The notes beneath the pieces are model-generated. The model was not told where the DNA came from, did not search any database, and saw nothing but the letters and a program-made list of their open reading frames with translations. Of a stretch of 64,000 nucleotides of DNA, positions 52,309-63,670 are shown in pieces (within the stretch, counting starts at the first letter, position 1; every line of letters begins with the position of its first letter). The stretch spans positions 69,687-133,686 of the forward strand of contig CAWIGP010000008.1 of the NCBI GenBank assembly GCA_963835735.1, written 5' to 3'. Both the position numbers and the translations under genes were made by a program. The stretch is from DASQMT01 sp963835735 (GTDB lineage: Bacteria; Actinomycetota; Thermoleophilia; Solirubrobacterales; Solirubrobacteraceae).

Positions 52309-53195
52309 GAGATCTCCTCACCGGTCAGCAGCACGAACACGTCCTCGAGGTTCGCCGGCCGGCGCTCGCCGGCTGGCGCGTCGCCGTTGATCCGCAGCAC
52401 GGCGACCGACGTGCCGGTACGGCGTGTCGCCAGGCCCGCGGCCTGCGCCTCCGCCTCGACCTCGACCAGCCTGGCCGGCGGACCGTAGACCTCGACCGCC
52501 TCGCGCCCTGCGTGCTCGACGATCAGATCCTGCGGCGGGCCCATCGCGACCGCGCGACCGTGCGACATGATCGTGACGGAGTCCGCCAGCCGCTCGGCCT
52601 CCTCGATGTAGTGCGTCGACATCAGGATCGACGTGCCCTCCGAGCGCAGCCGGTCGATCAGCGCCCACAGCTCCTGGCGGACCTGCGGGTCGAGGCCGAC
52701 GGTCGGCTCGTCGAGCAGCACGAGCCGCGGCCGGTGCACCAGCGCGCGGGCGATCAGCAGCCTGCGCCGCATCCCGCCCGAGAGCCTGTCGACGCGCGTG
52801 TCACGGCGGTCGGCGAGGTTGGCGATCTCCAGCGCTCGCTCGACGGCGGCCCGGCGGTCCTGCCGGCCGAGCCGGTAGAGGAACGCGAAGACGGTGAGGT
52901 TCTGCTCTACGGTCAGCGTCACGTCGAGGTTGTCGAGCTGCGGCACGACGCCGCACTCCGCGCGCGCCTGCTTGGACTCGGCGGGCAACGTGTAGCCGAG
53001 CACCTCCAGTTCGCCGGCGTCGGCGATCGCCTGCGCGGTCAGCATCCGCATCGTCGTCGACTTGCCCGCGCCGTTCGGTCCCAACAGGCCGACGCACGTG
53101 CCGTACGGCAGGTCCAGGTCGAGCCCGTCGACGGCGGTGATCGGTCCGTAGCGCTTGACGACACCGCGCAGTCGGATGGCCAGAGAGTCACTCAT
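52305..53195 (-). CDS. ABC transporter ATP-binding protein, NodI/DrrA-like
   Basis: 296 residues from the ATG at 53195. Walker A is GLLGPNGAGKST, the Q loop lies before VVPQLDNLDVTLTVEQN (NodI-type), the signature is LSGGMRRRLLIARAL, Walker B is LVLLDEPTVGLDP, and MSTHYIEEAERLAD completes the H-loop. A C-terminal tail of about 70 residues ends FVLLTGEEIS, as in DrrA-type exporters. It forms a coupled unit with the NodJ-like permease. The upstream gene on the same strand is the FAD oxidase. Confidence 0.92.
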   Translation of the reverse strand: MSDSLAIRLRGVVKRYGPITAVDGLDLDLPYGTCVGLLGPNGAGKSTTMRMLTAQAIADAGELEVLGYTLPAESKQARAECGVVPQLDNLDVTLTVEQNLTVFAFLYRLGRQDRRAAVERALEIANLADRRDTRVDRLSGGMRRRLLIARALVHRPRLVLLDEPTVGLDPQVRQELWALIDRLRSEGTSILMSTHYIEEAERLADSVTIMSHGRAVAMGPPQDLIVEHAGREAVEVYGPPARLVEVEAEAQAAGLATRRTGTSVAVLRINGDAPAGERRPANLEDVFVLLTGEEIS

Positions 53196-53221
53196 CGCGA
53201 CCCTCCAGGATGACCGATCCG

Positions 53222-54592
53222 TCAGAGCGGTATCGCGTGGCCCGCGGCGAACACGTCGCCGGGATCCCACTCCGCGCGGATCGCGCGGAGCCGCGCGAAC
53301 ACGGGCGGCGCGTACGCGGCGCGAAGCCGCACCGGATCGGCCTCGACGATGAAGTTGGGGTAGCTCCCGCCCGCCGACCACGGGCGGAGCGCGCTCGCCA
53401 CGCTGCCGATCCAGCCACGGCTGCGATCGTCGTCGCCGGGTTCGAACCATGCGGTGCCGGCGTGCCAGTGCCACGGCGCGCTGCGGCGGCCGAGCGGCGT
53501 CGCGGCTTCGGGCATGCGTGCGAACGCACCGCCGAGCGGCAGGAGCAGGATCGAGCCAAGCGGGGACGGGCGGCGCGCCGCGACGTCGGCCGCCGCCGCC
53601 ACCACGTCGGGCCCGAGCCCGGACAGGAACCCACCGTCCATGTGCGCGCGTGTCGGCTCCTGCACGGCGAGTGGGCGCTCGAACATGCCCTGCAGCGCCG
53701 AGTAGGGCATCCGCGCCACGCCGTCGACCGGCGGGGCAAGCGCACGCAGGGGGCGGAGCACGGCGTCGCCGTCGCCCGTCCACAGCACGAGGCTCGCGAC
53801 GAGCGGCGCGCCCTGGAGCCGCTCGGGCACGAACGGCAGGGGCGGCCCGCTGAGGAGCGCGAGCCCGCCGCAGAGGTCGTCGGGCGCGGCCGCGATCAGC
53901 TCGGCGTACGTGGCGGCGACCTCCGCGGCGCGGTCGACCGGCCAGGCGAGGATGCCGCCGAGCACCTCCGGGCCCACCGGCGCCAGGTCGAACTCCAACT
54001 CGACCACGACGCCGAACCCGGGGCCGCCGCCGCGGAGCGCCCAGAACAGGTCGGGATGCTCGTCGGGACTCGCGACCACCACCTCGCCGGAGGCCGTGAC
54101 GAGCCGCGCCGAGCGAAGCGAGTCGGCCGCCAGCCCGAGCTTGCGCTCCAGCCAGCCGGAGCCCGAGCCGAGCGTGAAGCCGGCGACGCCGACCGACGGC
54201 ATGCGCGCGCCGGTGACCGCGAGCCCATGTGCCTGGGTGGCCGCGTCGAGCTCCCGCCAGGTGGCGCCGCCCTGCACGCGCGCGGTGCGGCGCGCGGGAT
54301 CGACGGACACCGCGCGCATCGGCGACAGGTCGATCGCCAGCCCGCCGTCGGCGAGCGCGAAGCCGCCGGCGGCGTGGCCGCCTCCGCGCACGGTCACCGC
54401 GAGCCCGTGCCGGCGCGCGTGGCGCAGCGCGGCGGTGACGTCGTGCGGGCCCGCGCAGCGCGCGATCAGCGCGGGGCGCCGGTCGACCGCGGCGTTGTGC
54501 AGGGCGCGTGCATCGTCGTAGCCGGCATCGCCGGGCGCCAACACCTCGCCGGCGAAGCCGCGCAACGGGTGGGTCGGGTACGCGGTGGTCAC
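53222..54592 (-). CDS. FAD-linked oxidase, PCMH/berberine-bridge type
   Basis: 456 residues from a GTG at 54592. The FAD domain has VRGGGHAAGGFALADGGL, with the His that forms the 8-alpha bond, and GGATWRELDAATQAHGL. The region GVAGFTLGSGSGWLERKLG has no Cys, so the second, 6-S-cysteinyl link of bicovalent enzymes is absent. The BBE tail ends YPNFIVEADPVRLRAAY and WDPGDVFAAGHAIP. Such enzymes oxidise alcohols, sugars or alkaloids. It lies 26 bases upstream of the ABC ATPase gene on the same strand and might act on its cargo. The substrate is unknown. Confidence 0.9.
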   Translation of the reverse strand: MTTAYPTHPLRGFAGEVLAPGDAGYDDARALHNAAVDRRPALIARCAGPHDVTAALRHARRHGLAVTVRGGGHAAGGFALADGGLAIDLSPMRAVSVDPARRTARVQGGATWRELDAATQAHGLAVTGARMPSVGVAGFTLGSGSGWLERKLGLAADSLRSARLVTASGEVVVASPDEHPDLFWALRGGGPGFGVVVELEFDLAPVGPEVLGGILAWPVDRAAEVAATYAELIAAAPDDLCGGLALLSGPPLPFVPERLQGAPLVASLVLWTGDGDAVLRPLRALAPPVDGVARMPYSALQGMFERPLAVQEPTRAHMDGGFLSGLGPDVVAAAADVAARRPSPLGSILLLPLGGAFARMPEAATPLGRRSAPWHWHAGTAWFEPGDDDRSRGWIGSVASALRPWSAGGSYPNFIVEADPVRLRAAYAPPVFARLRAIRAEWDPGDVFAAGHAIPL

Positions 54593-54642
54593 ACGCGTGA
54601 GACGCCGGCAGCCGCCGCCTCATTCCCCGTTACAGTCGTCCC

Positions 54643-55020
54643 GTGGCGCAGACGCTCAGCCGGACCTCGCTGACCGACGCGGAGCGCCGTGTGATCGCGC
54701 GCTTCACGCGCGCGCTCGAGCAGGAGCTCGGTCCAGCGCTCGAGGCCGTCTGGCTGTACGGGTCTCGCGCGCGCGGCGAGCCGCCGCGACCCGAATCGGA
54801 CGTCGATCTGCTCGTCATCGCGCAGGGCGGCGGGACGATGGCCGTGCGCGACCGCGTGCACCACCTGGCCTACGAGGCGGCGCTGGCGGAGGGAGCCGAG
54901 CCCGCGTTCTTCTCCGTGATCACGGGCGACCCGGCATGGCTGGAGCAGCGCCGCGCGATCCGCGCATTCTTCATCCTGGACGTCGATCGCGACAAGGTCG
55001 TCATATTCGGCGGAGCATGA
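54643..55020 (+). CDS. MNT-type nucleotidyltransferase (MntA-like antitoxin)
   Basis: 125 residues from a GTG. The minimal nucleotidyltransferase motif is WLYGSRARGEPPRPESDVDL, the GSxxxG...SDxDL pattern with two metal-binding Asp residues. In MNT-HEPN modules this protein AMPylates and thereby silences the HEPN RNase. The stop overlaps the ATG of the following HEPN gene (ATGA), as expected for such a pair, but that gene has an internal deletion. The MNT part looks intact. It is divergent from the FAD oxidase, with 50 bases between. Confidence 0.85.
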   Translation: MAQTLSRTSLTDAERRVIARFTRALEQELGPALEAVWLYGSRARGEPPRPESDVDLLVIAQGGGTMAVRDRVHHLAYEAALAEGAEPAFFSVITGDPAWLEQRRAIRAFFILDVDRDKVVIFGGA

Positions 55021-55234
55021 GCCCTCGCTCCGAGGAGTACATCGACAGCGCCGAGGCGCGGCTCCGGACCGCTAGAGCGGCGCTGGACGGCGACCCGGCC
55101 GGCGCGGTCTCGGCCGCGTACTACGCGAGGCCGCAGACTACGCCGCGGCGAAGATCTCGCCGGATGAGGCTCGGGAAGCGGTCGAGCGCGCGGACGCGTT
55201 CCTGAGCGCGACGCGCACGATGCTGGAGGCTTAA
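55017..55234 (+). pseudogene. HEPN-domain (HepT-like) gene with internal deletion
   Basis: The ATG at 55017 starts SPRSEEYIDSAEARLRTARA and VSAAYYA, the first helices of a HEPN domain. At about 55130 the frame jumps to EAADYAAAKISPDEAREA and VERADAFLSATRTMLEA, the usual last helix, ending at 55232-55234. Some 50-60 residues between, which would include the catalytic RX4-6H motif, are missing, and the two parts are out of frame. Short GACTACGC/TACTACGC matches flank the joint. As it stands the literal frame ends at 55205 with an unrelated Arg-rich tail. The toxin is inactive. Confidence 0.75.
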
Positions 55235-55974
55235 GCGGCGAGCGCGAGGCGGGGCGCCGACGCCGCGGCGACCAGCGCGCTGAAGAGAGCGAGGTGCTCG
55301 GACCGCTCCACCATCGCCTCCGCGTGCCACTGCACCCCGAGCCAGAACGGCAGCGACGGGTCGTCGATCGCCTCGACCGTGCCGTCGGGCGCGGTCGCGA
55401 TCGCGCGCAGCCCGGCGCCGAGGCGGTCGGCGGCCTGGTGGTGGAAGGAGTTGACGTCGAGCACGTCATCGCCGCAGATGGCGGCGAGCAACGAACCCGC
55501 GGCGACCGTTACGGGATGCGCAGGTTCGCTTGCGGGATCGACCTGCCGATGCCCGTCGACGTGCTGGCGCAGCGTGCCGCCGCGGGCCACGTTCATCGCC
55601 TGGGCGCCGCGGCAGATGCCTAGCAGCGGCATTGCGCGCGCGCCGGCGGCCCGCGCCAGCGCCAGCTCGGCCTCGTCGACGATGCGGTCGGTGGGCCCGA
55701 GCCTGTCGTGGCGCCGGCCCGCGCCGTAGCCGAGCGGGTCGATGTCCGGCCCGCCCGCGAGGCAGAGGCCGTCGAGCCGCTCAACCAGCTCGTCCGCGAG
55801 CGCCGCGTCGTCGCAGGCCAGTACGACGGGCAGACCGCCGGCGGCCTCGATCGCGCGCAGGTACGGAACGCCGAGGCGAAGCTCGAGCGCCGGCGCGGCC
55901 TCGTCACAGCGCTGCAGCGTGCCCAGCGTGCCCGCATGCCGCTCAGAGGTGAAGACGCCGATCAGGGGCCTCAT
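55231..55974 (-). CDS. Gamma-glutamyl-gamma-aminobutyrate hydrolase-like class I amidotransferase
   Basis: 247 residues. The class I glutamine amidotransferase triad is visible as Cys in PLLGICRGAQAMNVARGG, and His/Glu in LGVQWHAEAM. The early GLCLAGGPDIDPLGYG and VNSFHHQAADRLG are typical of PuuD, which cleaves the gamma-glutamyl bond of glutamyl-putrescine-derived GABA. The ATG at 55974 gives family length. It ends in a shared TTAA with the HEPN remnant and is divergent from ettA. The polyamine pathway role is inferred; no other puu genes are close. Confidence 0.86.
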   Translation of the reverse strand: MRPLIGVFTSERHAGTLGTLQRCDEAAPALELRLGVPYLRAIEAAGGLPVVLACDDAALADELVERLDGLCLAGGPDIDPLGYGAGRRHDRLGPTDRIVDEAELALARAAGARAMPLLGICRGAQAMNVARGGTLRQHVDGHRQVDPASEPAHPVTVAAGSLLAAICGDDVLDVNSFHHQAADRLGAGLRAIATAPDGTVEAIDDPSLPFWLGVQWHAEAMVERSEHLALFSALVAAASAPRLALAA

Positions 55975-56051
55975 AGCGGGATCATCGGCCGTAGCAGGGG
56001 ATTCCCGCATTGGACGGATGGCCAGTATCGACCTCTACCCTCTTAGACCTC

Positions 56052-57703
<1,652 letters not shown>

Positions 57704-57707
<4 letters not shown>

Positions 57708-58831
57708 CAGTCGCGCGCTTTGCGGCCCGGCTTCTGGCACATGATGTCGACGTCCGGCAGCGCGGCCGATCGCATCCGGTAGCGCAGCACGCGGCCGACA
57801 TGTCCGGGCCGCGTGAAGCTGAGCTGCACGCGGGCGCCCGCGCGTAGGGAGCGATTGCCGAGGAAGCGGTGGAGCGAGACCGCCTGGCCTTTGGAGGCCA
57901 CGCGACGGCGGACGTCCCCGACCGCGCAGTTGCCGCCCGTGCACCGCATCCTGATCCTCGTGCCCTTGGGGAAGCCCTTGGCCGTGAGCACGACGTTGCG
58001 GGTGCCCGAGCTGCCGAGCCGCCATTCGTTCGCCAGCGATCCCGCGAGCGGCGGGAACGGGATGATCACGCCGTCGCAGTTCTCGTCGACGCCGTTGCCG
58101 GCCCGCTCGCGCGCACCCGGGCGGATCGCGGGGTTCGCATCGTCGCAGTCCTGCGGCCGCGAGAAGCCGTCGGCGTCACGGTCGAGGTTGGTCGCGTCGG
58201 CGCCCGAGCAGTCCTGGTCGATGCCGTCGTCGGGGACGTCCGGCACGCCCGGGCGGATCTGCGGCTTCGTGTCGTCGCAGTCGGCCGGGCGGCGCACCCC
58301 GTCGCCGTCCGCGTCGCCTTCGACCTGCTCGCACGACACTCTGGTGTCGGCGTCATCGGTGATCGCGGTGTCGTTGCCGGACGCGCATTCGACTGACTCG
58401 GCCTGACCGTCCCGCGCGACGACGTTGTCGTTGCCGGGGCCGCCGTCAAAGCTGTCGATGCCGCCGCCGCCGAACAGCCCGTCGTTGCCGTTGCCGCCGT
58501 CGAAGAACACCGGGACCTTGACGGCGGAGCTGACCGACGCGACGTCGTCGAACGCGCCGAGGTTGAGGTCGACCGCGACGATGCCGGTCCTTCGGGCAGT
58601 CGACGGTCTGTTGGTCGTTGCTGATGATGCACGGGAACGTCGCCGCCGAGGCTGCGGGCCGCCGAACCGGGTGAACCGGATGTGGGTCCCGGTGTCGAAC
58701 CCGGAGATCTTGTCCTCCCCCGCGTCGCCGCCACTGAACATGATCGCGGTTGTCGTCGACCGTGAACGTCCCAGCCGCAGCCGTGGCGGGCGCGAGCAGT
58801 GCCGCGAGCACGGCCGCGAGCAGCGCCCGCC

Positions 58832-58838
<7 letters not shown>
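57704..58838 (-). pseudogene. Secreted MopE/RTX-like protein with four-Cys C-terminus, frameshifted (copy 2)
   Basis: A signal peptide (LRRALLAAVLAALLAPATAAA) starts at 58838. Parts in different frames give FSGGDAGEDKISGFDTG, then the Ca-binding GGNGNDGLFGGGGIDSF and DGGPGNDNVV (RTX-type), two MopE repeats (DADGDGVRRPADCDDTKP and DRDADGFSRPQDCDDANP), and a beta domain RIRMRCTGGNCAVGDV that ends with Cys. Frame changes fall near 58738, 58660 and 58595. From about 58590 to 57704 the frame is clean. It is a likely cell-surface or secreted calcium-binding protein and a tandem paralog of the gene upstream. Confidence 0.75.
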
Positions 58839-60093
<1,255 letters not shown>

Positions 60094-60141
60094 TGCGCCG
60101 ATCCTCTGCGATCCGCGCGGCGGGTGCAACCCCGCGGGAGG

Positions 60142-60504
60142 TCAGTCGCCCGTCGGCGACACCCCGGCGGCCTCGACCATCACGATCGTCGTCCGCACCG
60201 GGGCGCGCGTCCGATGCACCACGCCGCGCGGGACCGTGAAGCCCTGGTGCGGCGTCAGCGAGACCGTGTCGCGGTCCTCGAGGTCGATCAGCAGTTCGCC
60301 GGCGAGCACGAGGAAGAACTCGTCCGTGTCGTCGTGCTTGTGCCAGTGGAAGTCGCCGTCGATCACGCCGAGGCGCACGACGCTGTCGTTGACGCTCGTC
60401 AGCGTCTGGTTGAACCACGGCTCGTGCGCGGCTGCCTCGGCGCCGACGTCGATCAGCGCGAGGTGCCCGTACTTGTCGTCGAGCCGGATGTCGTAGTCGC
60501 TCAT
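60142..60504 (-). CDS. Cupin-domain protein
   Basis: 120 residues. The conserved double-stranded beta-helix motif reads DFHWHKHDDTDEFFLVLAGE, with metal His residues and Glu, followed by GFTVPRGVVHRTRAP with the last His. It is a small single-domain cupin, whose members include dioxygenases, isomerases and sugar-binding proteins. The stop of the upstream monooxygenase-like gene overlaps its ATG (ATGA, 60501-60504). No substrate is apparent. Confidence 0.88.
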   Translation of the reverse strand: MSDYDIRLDDKYGHLALIDVGAEAAAHEPWFNQTLTSVNDSVVRLGVIDGDFHWHKHDDTDEFFLVLAGELLIDLEDRDTVSLTPHQGFTVPRGVVHRTRAPVRTTIVMVEAAGVSPTGD

Positions 60505-60851
60505 TCCGTTCCTCCCGATCGAGTCGTGTCGATGGCCACGTCGAAGTGGTGCACCTCGTCGTCATAGGCGTCGAGCACCGCTCTCGCGGCGGGCTCCACG
60601 ACCGCGCGGCCGCGCTCCGGTCCGGCGAACTCGTCGATCGCGTCGAGCGACGACCAGAACGTGACAACGCGGACCTCGACGCCGCCCCGCTGGTCCTCAC
60701 GCCGCAGCATCAGCGCGCCGCGGTGCCCGTCGATCGCCTCCAGGCCCGGGAGCACATCGTCGGCGAGATGGCGCGCGTAGCGATCGGCCGCGCCGCCGTC
60801 GGCACAGTGCCCGGTCCACGATCGTGCGATCACGCCGACGTACGGTCGCAC
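60501..60851 (-). CDS. Antibiotic biosynthesis monooxygenase-like (ABM fold) protein
   Basis: 116 residues from a GTG at 60851; a later GTG near 60836 is also possible. The ferredoxin-like ABM pattern is VGVIARSWTGHCADGGAADR, LEAIDGHRGALMLRREDQ and VVTFWSSLDAIDEFAGPERG, ending DEVHHFDVAIDT. Such proteins oxidise quinol-like compounds or act on haem; many have no known job. The stop overlaps the cupin start, so the two are one unit. There is no clear ribosome site, which leaves the start uncertain. Confidence 0.72.
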   Translation of the reverse strand: MRPYVGVIARSWTGHCADGGAADRYARHLADDVLPGLEAIDGHRGALMLRREDQRGGVEVRVVTFWSSLDAIDEFAGPERGRAVVEPAARAVLDAYDDEVHHFDVAIDTTRSGGTE

Positions 60852-60921
60852 AGCGACCGGGCCCGCGCCATGACCGGTCCTGGGGCTGGCATAAGGCCGG
60901 CTACTTCGGTGTCTCTCGGGT

Positions 60922-62979
60922 GTGAGGATCTCGAAAGCGACGGGGCTGACGAGCGCGCTGGCGCTGGCGCTCGGGCTCGGCGGCACCGCCACGGCCGCCG
61001 GTCCGCTGCCGCCCGCCGACGTGTCGGCTCGCACCGCCGACGGGACCGCCGCTTGCAACTTCCTCTCGCGCCAGCCCGGCGTCGGGGGCGTCGACGTCGC
61101 CGCCAACGCCCGCGGAGACACGATCGTGTCGTGGACCCGGAACGCCGGCGGCGGGACGCAGATGGTGCAGGCGTCGTTCCGGCCGGCGGGCGGGTCGTTC
61201 GGGCCGCCGCAGGACATCGGCGTCACCGAACCGTGCTACCTGTTTGCGTTCGCCGGCGCGACGCCCGACGTCGCGCTGGATGCGCAGGGCGGCGCGGTGA
61301 TCGTGTTCCCCGCGCTCGCCGACGGCGGCGACGGGGCGGTCCGCGCGGCGATCAAGCCCGCGGGTGGAGCGTTCGGCGCCGTCGTCGACCTCGCGACCGG
61401 CGTCCCGACGTTGAACAACGCGCCGCGCGTCGCGATCAACGCGGCCGGCACCGCGGTCGCCGTGTGGAGCCGGCGCAGCGGGTCCAACACGGTCATCCAG
61501 TCCTCGACACGGCAGCCGGGCGGGCCGTTCGGCCCGGCGCTCACGCTCTCTGCGGCCGGCGCGGACGCCCAGAACCCGCGCGTGGCCGTGAACGACGCCG
61601 GCGCCGCGGCGGCCACGTGGGCGCGGAACGACGGAACGGTCGACCGGGTGCAGGCACGCGTGCGACCGGCGGGCCAGGCAGCGTTCGCATCCGTACGGGA
61701 CCTGTCCGGAACCGGCACCGCCGGACAGGACGCCAGGGACCCCGACGTCGCCGTGGACCCAAGCGGCGTGGCGACCGTGGCCTGGGCCCGCGTCGTCGCC
61801 GAGGGCACGCTCGTGCAGTCCCGCTTCCTGACCGCGGCAGGCGGCCTATCCGCCGGCGTCGACGACGTCTCGGACACCGACGACGACAGTGTCGCTCCGA
61901 GCCTTGCGGTTGACGCCTCCAACACAGCCGTGCTCGTCTTCCGCGCCTGTCCCGAAGCCGGGGGCAGTTGCGTCGTGAAAGGCGCGGCACGGCCGGCGGG
62001 CGGCAGCTTCGGCGCCGCCCAGCCGATCTCGCCGCCGACCGACGACAACGTCTTCCCCAGGGTCGCGATCGACCGCGCGGGCACCGCTACCGCCGTCTTC
62101 ACGCCGCTCACCGACCAGGTACAGACGTTGCTCACGCGGCGTCCGCCCGGCGGCGCGTTCGGCGCGGTCCAGCCGATCTCCCCGGCGGGCGGGTCGTCGC
62201 TGCTCCCGGCGCTCGCGGCCGACGACGAGGGCAACGTCCTCGTGGGCTGGGCCTTCCGCTCGTCGACGCCCGGCGATCGCTGGGCGGCACAGGTGAGCGC
62301 GTTCGACGCGGCGGCGCCGACGCTGACCGCCCTGACGGTCCCGAGCTCCGGAACGCTCGGTCAGCCCGTCGCGATGGCCGCCACCGCGACCGACCGCTGG
62401 TCCCCGGTCTCCCTGAGCTGGGCCTTCGGCGACGGCGGGACCGCGCTCGGCGAGGCGGTCACGCACACGTTCGGCTCCCCCGGGGCCTTCGCCGCGACCG
62501 TCACGGCCGCCGACGGCGCCGGCAATGCGAGCTCCGACACGCGCTCGATCCTCGTCACGCCGCCCCCACCGCCCCCGCCGCCCACTCGGCCGGCGAAGAA
62601 GGTGATCCGCTCGAAGGTGCGCGTCACCTGGGGCGTGCGCGGCAAGGAGATCTTCCTGCTCCGCCTCCAGGTCACCGGCGTGCCCAAGGGCGGGAAGGTC
62701 GAGCTGCGCTGCGGGCGGGCCGAGAAGTGCCCGTTCAAGCGCAAGGCGTCGAAGAAGCGGCGCAAGGGCAGCATCACTCTGTTCAAGGAGCTCAAGCCGT
62801 CGCAGGCGGAGCGCAGGAAGCAGCGCAGGTTCCGCGCGGGCCAGCGGCTCGAGGTGCGCATCACCAAGAAGGGCTTCATCGGCAGGGTCCTCCGCTACGA
62901 CCTCAAGAGGGACAAGATCCCGAGCCCTAAGGAGCTCTGCCTTCCGGCGGACGCCAAGCAGCCGCGCGCACGCTGCTGA
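60922..62979 (+). CDS. Secreted repeat/PKD-domain protein with four-Cys C-terminus
   Basis: 685 residues from a GTG. A signal peptide (RISKATGLTSALALALGLGG) is followed by seven or so beta-propeller-like repeats of about 50 residues, each with FRPAGGSFG or similar, VALDAQGGAVIV and WAR- or WSR-type strands. A PKD-like domain follows (LSWAFGDGGTALGEAVTHTF). A Pro-rich linker (TPPPPPPPPTRPAK) precedes a basic C-terminal module, KVELRCGRAEKCPFKRKA to GFIGRVLRYDLKRDK and a Cys end. The module is shared with the two MopE-like neighbours. It is probably an extracellular binding protein. Confidence 0.82.
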   Translation: MRISKATGLTSALALALGLGGTATAAGPLPPADVSARTADGTAACNFLSRQPGVGGVDVAANARGDTIVSWTRNAGGGTQMVQASFRPAGGSFGPPQDIGVTEPCYLFAFAGATPDVALDAQGGAVIVFPALADGGDGAVRAAIKPAGGAFGAVVDLATGVPTLNNAPRVAINAAGTAVAVWSRRSGSNTVIQSSTRQPGGPFGPALTLSAAGADAQNPRVAVNDAGAAAATWARNDGTVDRVQARVRPAGQAAFASVRDLSGTGTAGQDARDPDVAVDPSGVATVAWARVVAEGTLVQSRFLTAAGGLSAGVDDVSDTDDDSVAPSLAVDASNTAVLVFRACPEAGGSCVVKGAARPAGGSFGAAQPISPPTDDNVFPRVAIDRAGTATAVFTPLTDQVQTLLTRRPPGGAFGAVQPISPAGGSSLLPALAADDEGNVLVGWAFRSSTPGDRWAAQVSAFDAAAPTLTALTVPSSGTLGQPVAMAATATDRWSPVSLSWAFGDGGTALGEAVTHTFGSPGAFAATVTAADGAGNASSDTRSILVTPPPPPPPPTRPAKKVIRSKVRVTWGVRGKEIFLLRLQVTGVPKGGKVELRCGRAEKCPFKRKASKKRRKGSITLFKELKPSQAERRKQRRFRAGQRLEVRITKKGFIGRVLRYDLKRDKIPSPKELCLPADAKQPRARC

Positions 62980-62982
62980 CGC

Positions 62983-63000
62983 CGTAGCTCATATGCTACG
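62983..63000. promoter_or_regulatory. Inverted repeat upstream of the VapBC-like genes
   Basis: CGTAGC and GCTACG flank TCATAT, a dyad common before type II toxin-antitoxin operons, where the antitoxin binds its own promoter. The candidate -10 box TATGCT lies within it. The present antitoxin reading starts at an ATG (62993) inside this dyad. Confidence 0.5.
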
Positions 63001-63190
63001 GCCGCGGCATGACCGACGAGAGTCACTGCGCGTCACCGTCGACCGCCGGCCGGTGGCTGAGCTCGTGCCGTTGCCGGCGCGGACGACCTGGGTGCCCCGC
63101 CGGCGCGTGATCGACAGCCTGGTGCAGGCAGACCCGGCGCTGGCGCGCGAACTCGCCGAGGCCTTGCCGGACACGGTCGACGAGCTGTGA
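62993..63190 (+). pseudogene. VapB/Phd-type antitoxin, N-terminus lost
   Basis: The readable part, RRESLRVTVDRRPVAELVPL and the C-terminal RRRVIDSLVQADPALARELA, matches the second half of Phd/YefM-type antitoxins, including the toxin-binding tail. The N-terminal DNA-binding strand and helix (about 25-30 residues) are missing. The ATG at 62993 lies in the operator dyad, and the ATG at 63009, where a normal start would be, is out of frame. A deletion is the simplest cause. The TGA stop overlaps the toxin GTG (GTGA). What is made, if anything, could still bind the toxin but not DNA. Confidence 0.7.
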
Positions 63191-63573
63191 GGGGCATCCT
63201 CGACACCTCGGTGTTCATCGCCGACGAGCAAGGTCGTCCGCTGTCGACAGCCGAGCTGCCGGCCGAGGCCGCGGTCTCCGTGGTCACGCTCGCGGAACTC
63301 GAGCTCGGCGTCCATCTGGCGGCCTCCGAGAACGCTCGGACGCGCCGGCTGGCGACCTTGCGCGCGCTGAACGAGACCTACGTTGCCGTTCCGATCGACG
63401 AGCCGGTCGCTTCGGCGTTCGCCGAGCTTGTGGCTCTCGCACGGCGGTCCGGCCGCCGGCTCAATATCCAGCACGCGTGGATCGCGGCGACCGCGAAGGC
63501 GCACGCCGCCGAGGTCTACACCCAGGACGTCGACTTCGAGGGTCTGCCAGGCCTGGACGTCGTCCGGGTGTGA
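63187..63573 (+). CDS. PIN-domain VapC-like toxin with altered active site
   Basis: 128 residues from a GTG overlapping the antitoxin stop. The PIN fold shows the first Asp in GILDTSVFIADEQG, the conserved Glu in SVVTLAELELGVHL, and the last Asp in YTQDVDFEGLPGLDV. The third acidic position, normally Asp in DAWIAATA, is His here (IQHAWIAATA). That residue binds the catalytic metal, so RNase activity is probably weak or absent. It is the toxin of a VapBC-like module whose antitoxin is also damaged. Confidence 0.85.
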   Translation: MRGILDTSVFIADEQGRPLSTAELPAEAAVSVVTLAELELGVHLAASENARTRRLATLRALNETYVAVPIDEPVASAFAELVALARRSGRRLNIQHAWIAATAKAHAAEVYTQDVDFEGLPGLDVVRV

Positions 63574-63670
63574 TGGCCGTCGCCTCGCACACTCGGGCAT
63601 GGGTGACGGGCACGTTCGTCTCGGGTAATGCCCGAACGGCGGCACCTCCGCGCAGACGAGTGCTGGGACG

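Noticed and set aside
52305..54592. FAD oxidase plus NodIJ-like exporter as a biosynthetic gene cluster
   Set aside because: No synthase, scaffold or tailoring genes nearby; one oxidase is not enough to claim a cluster.
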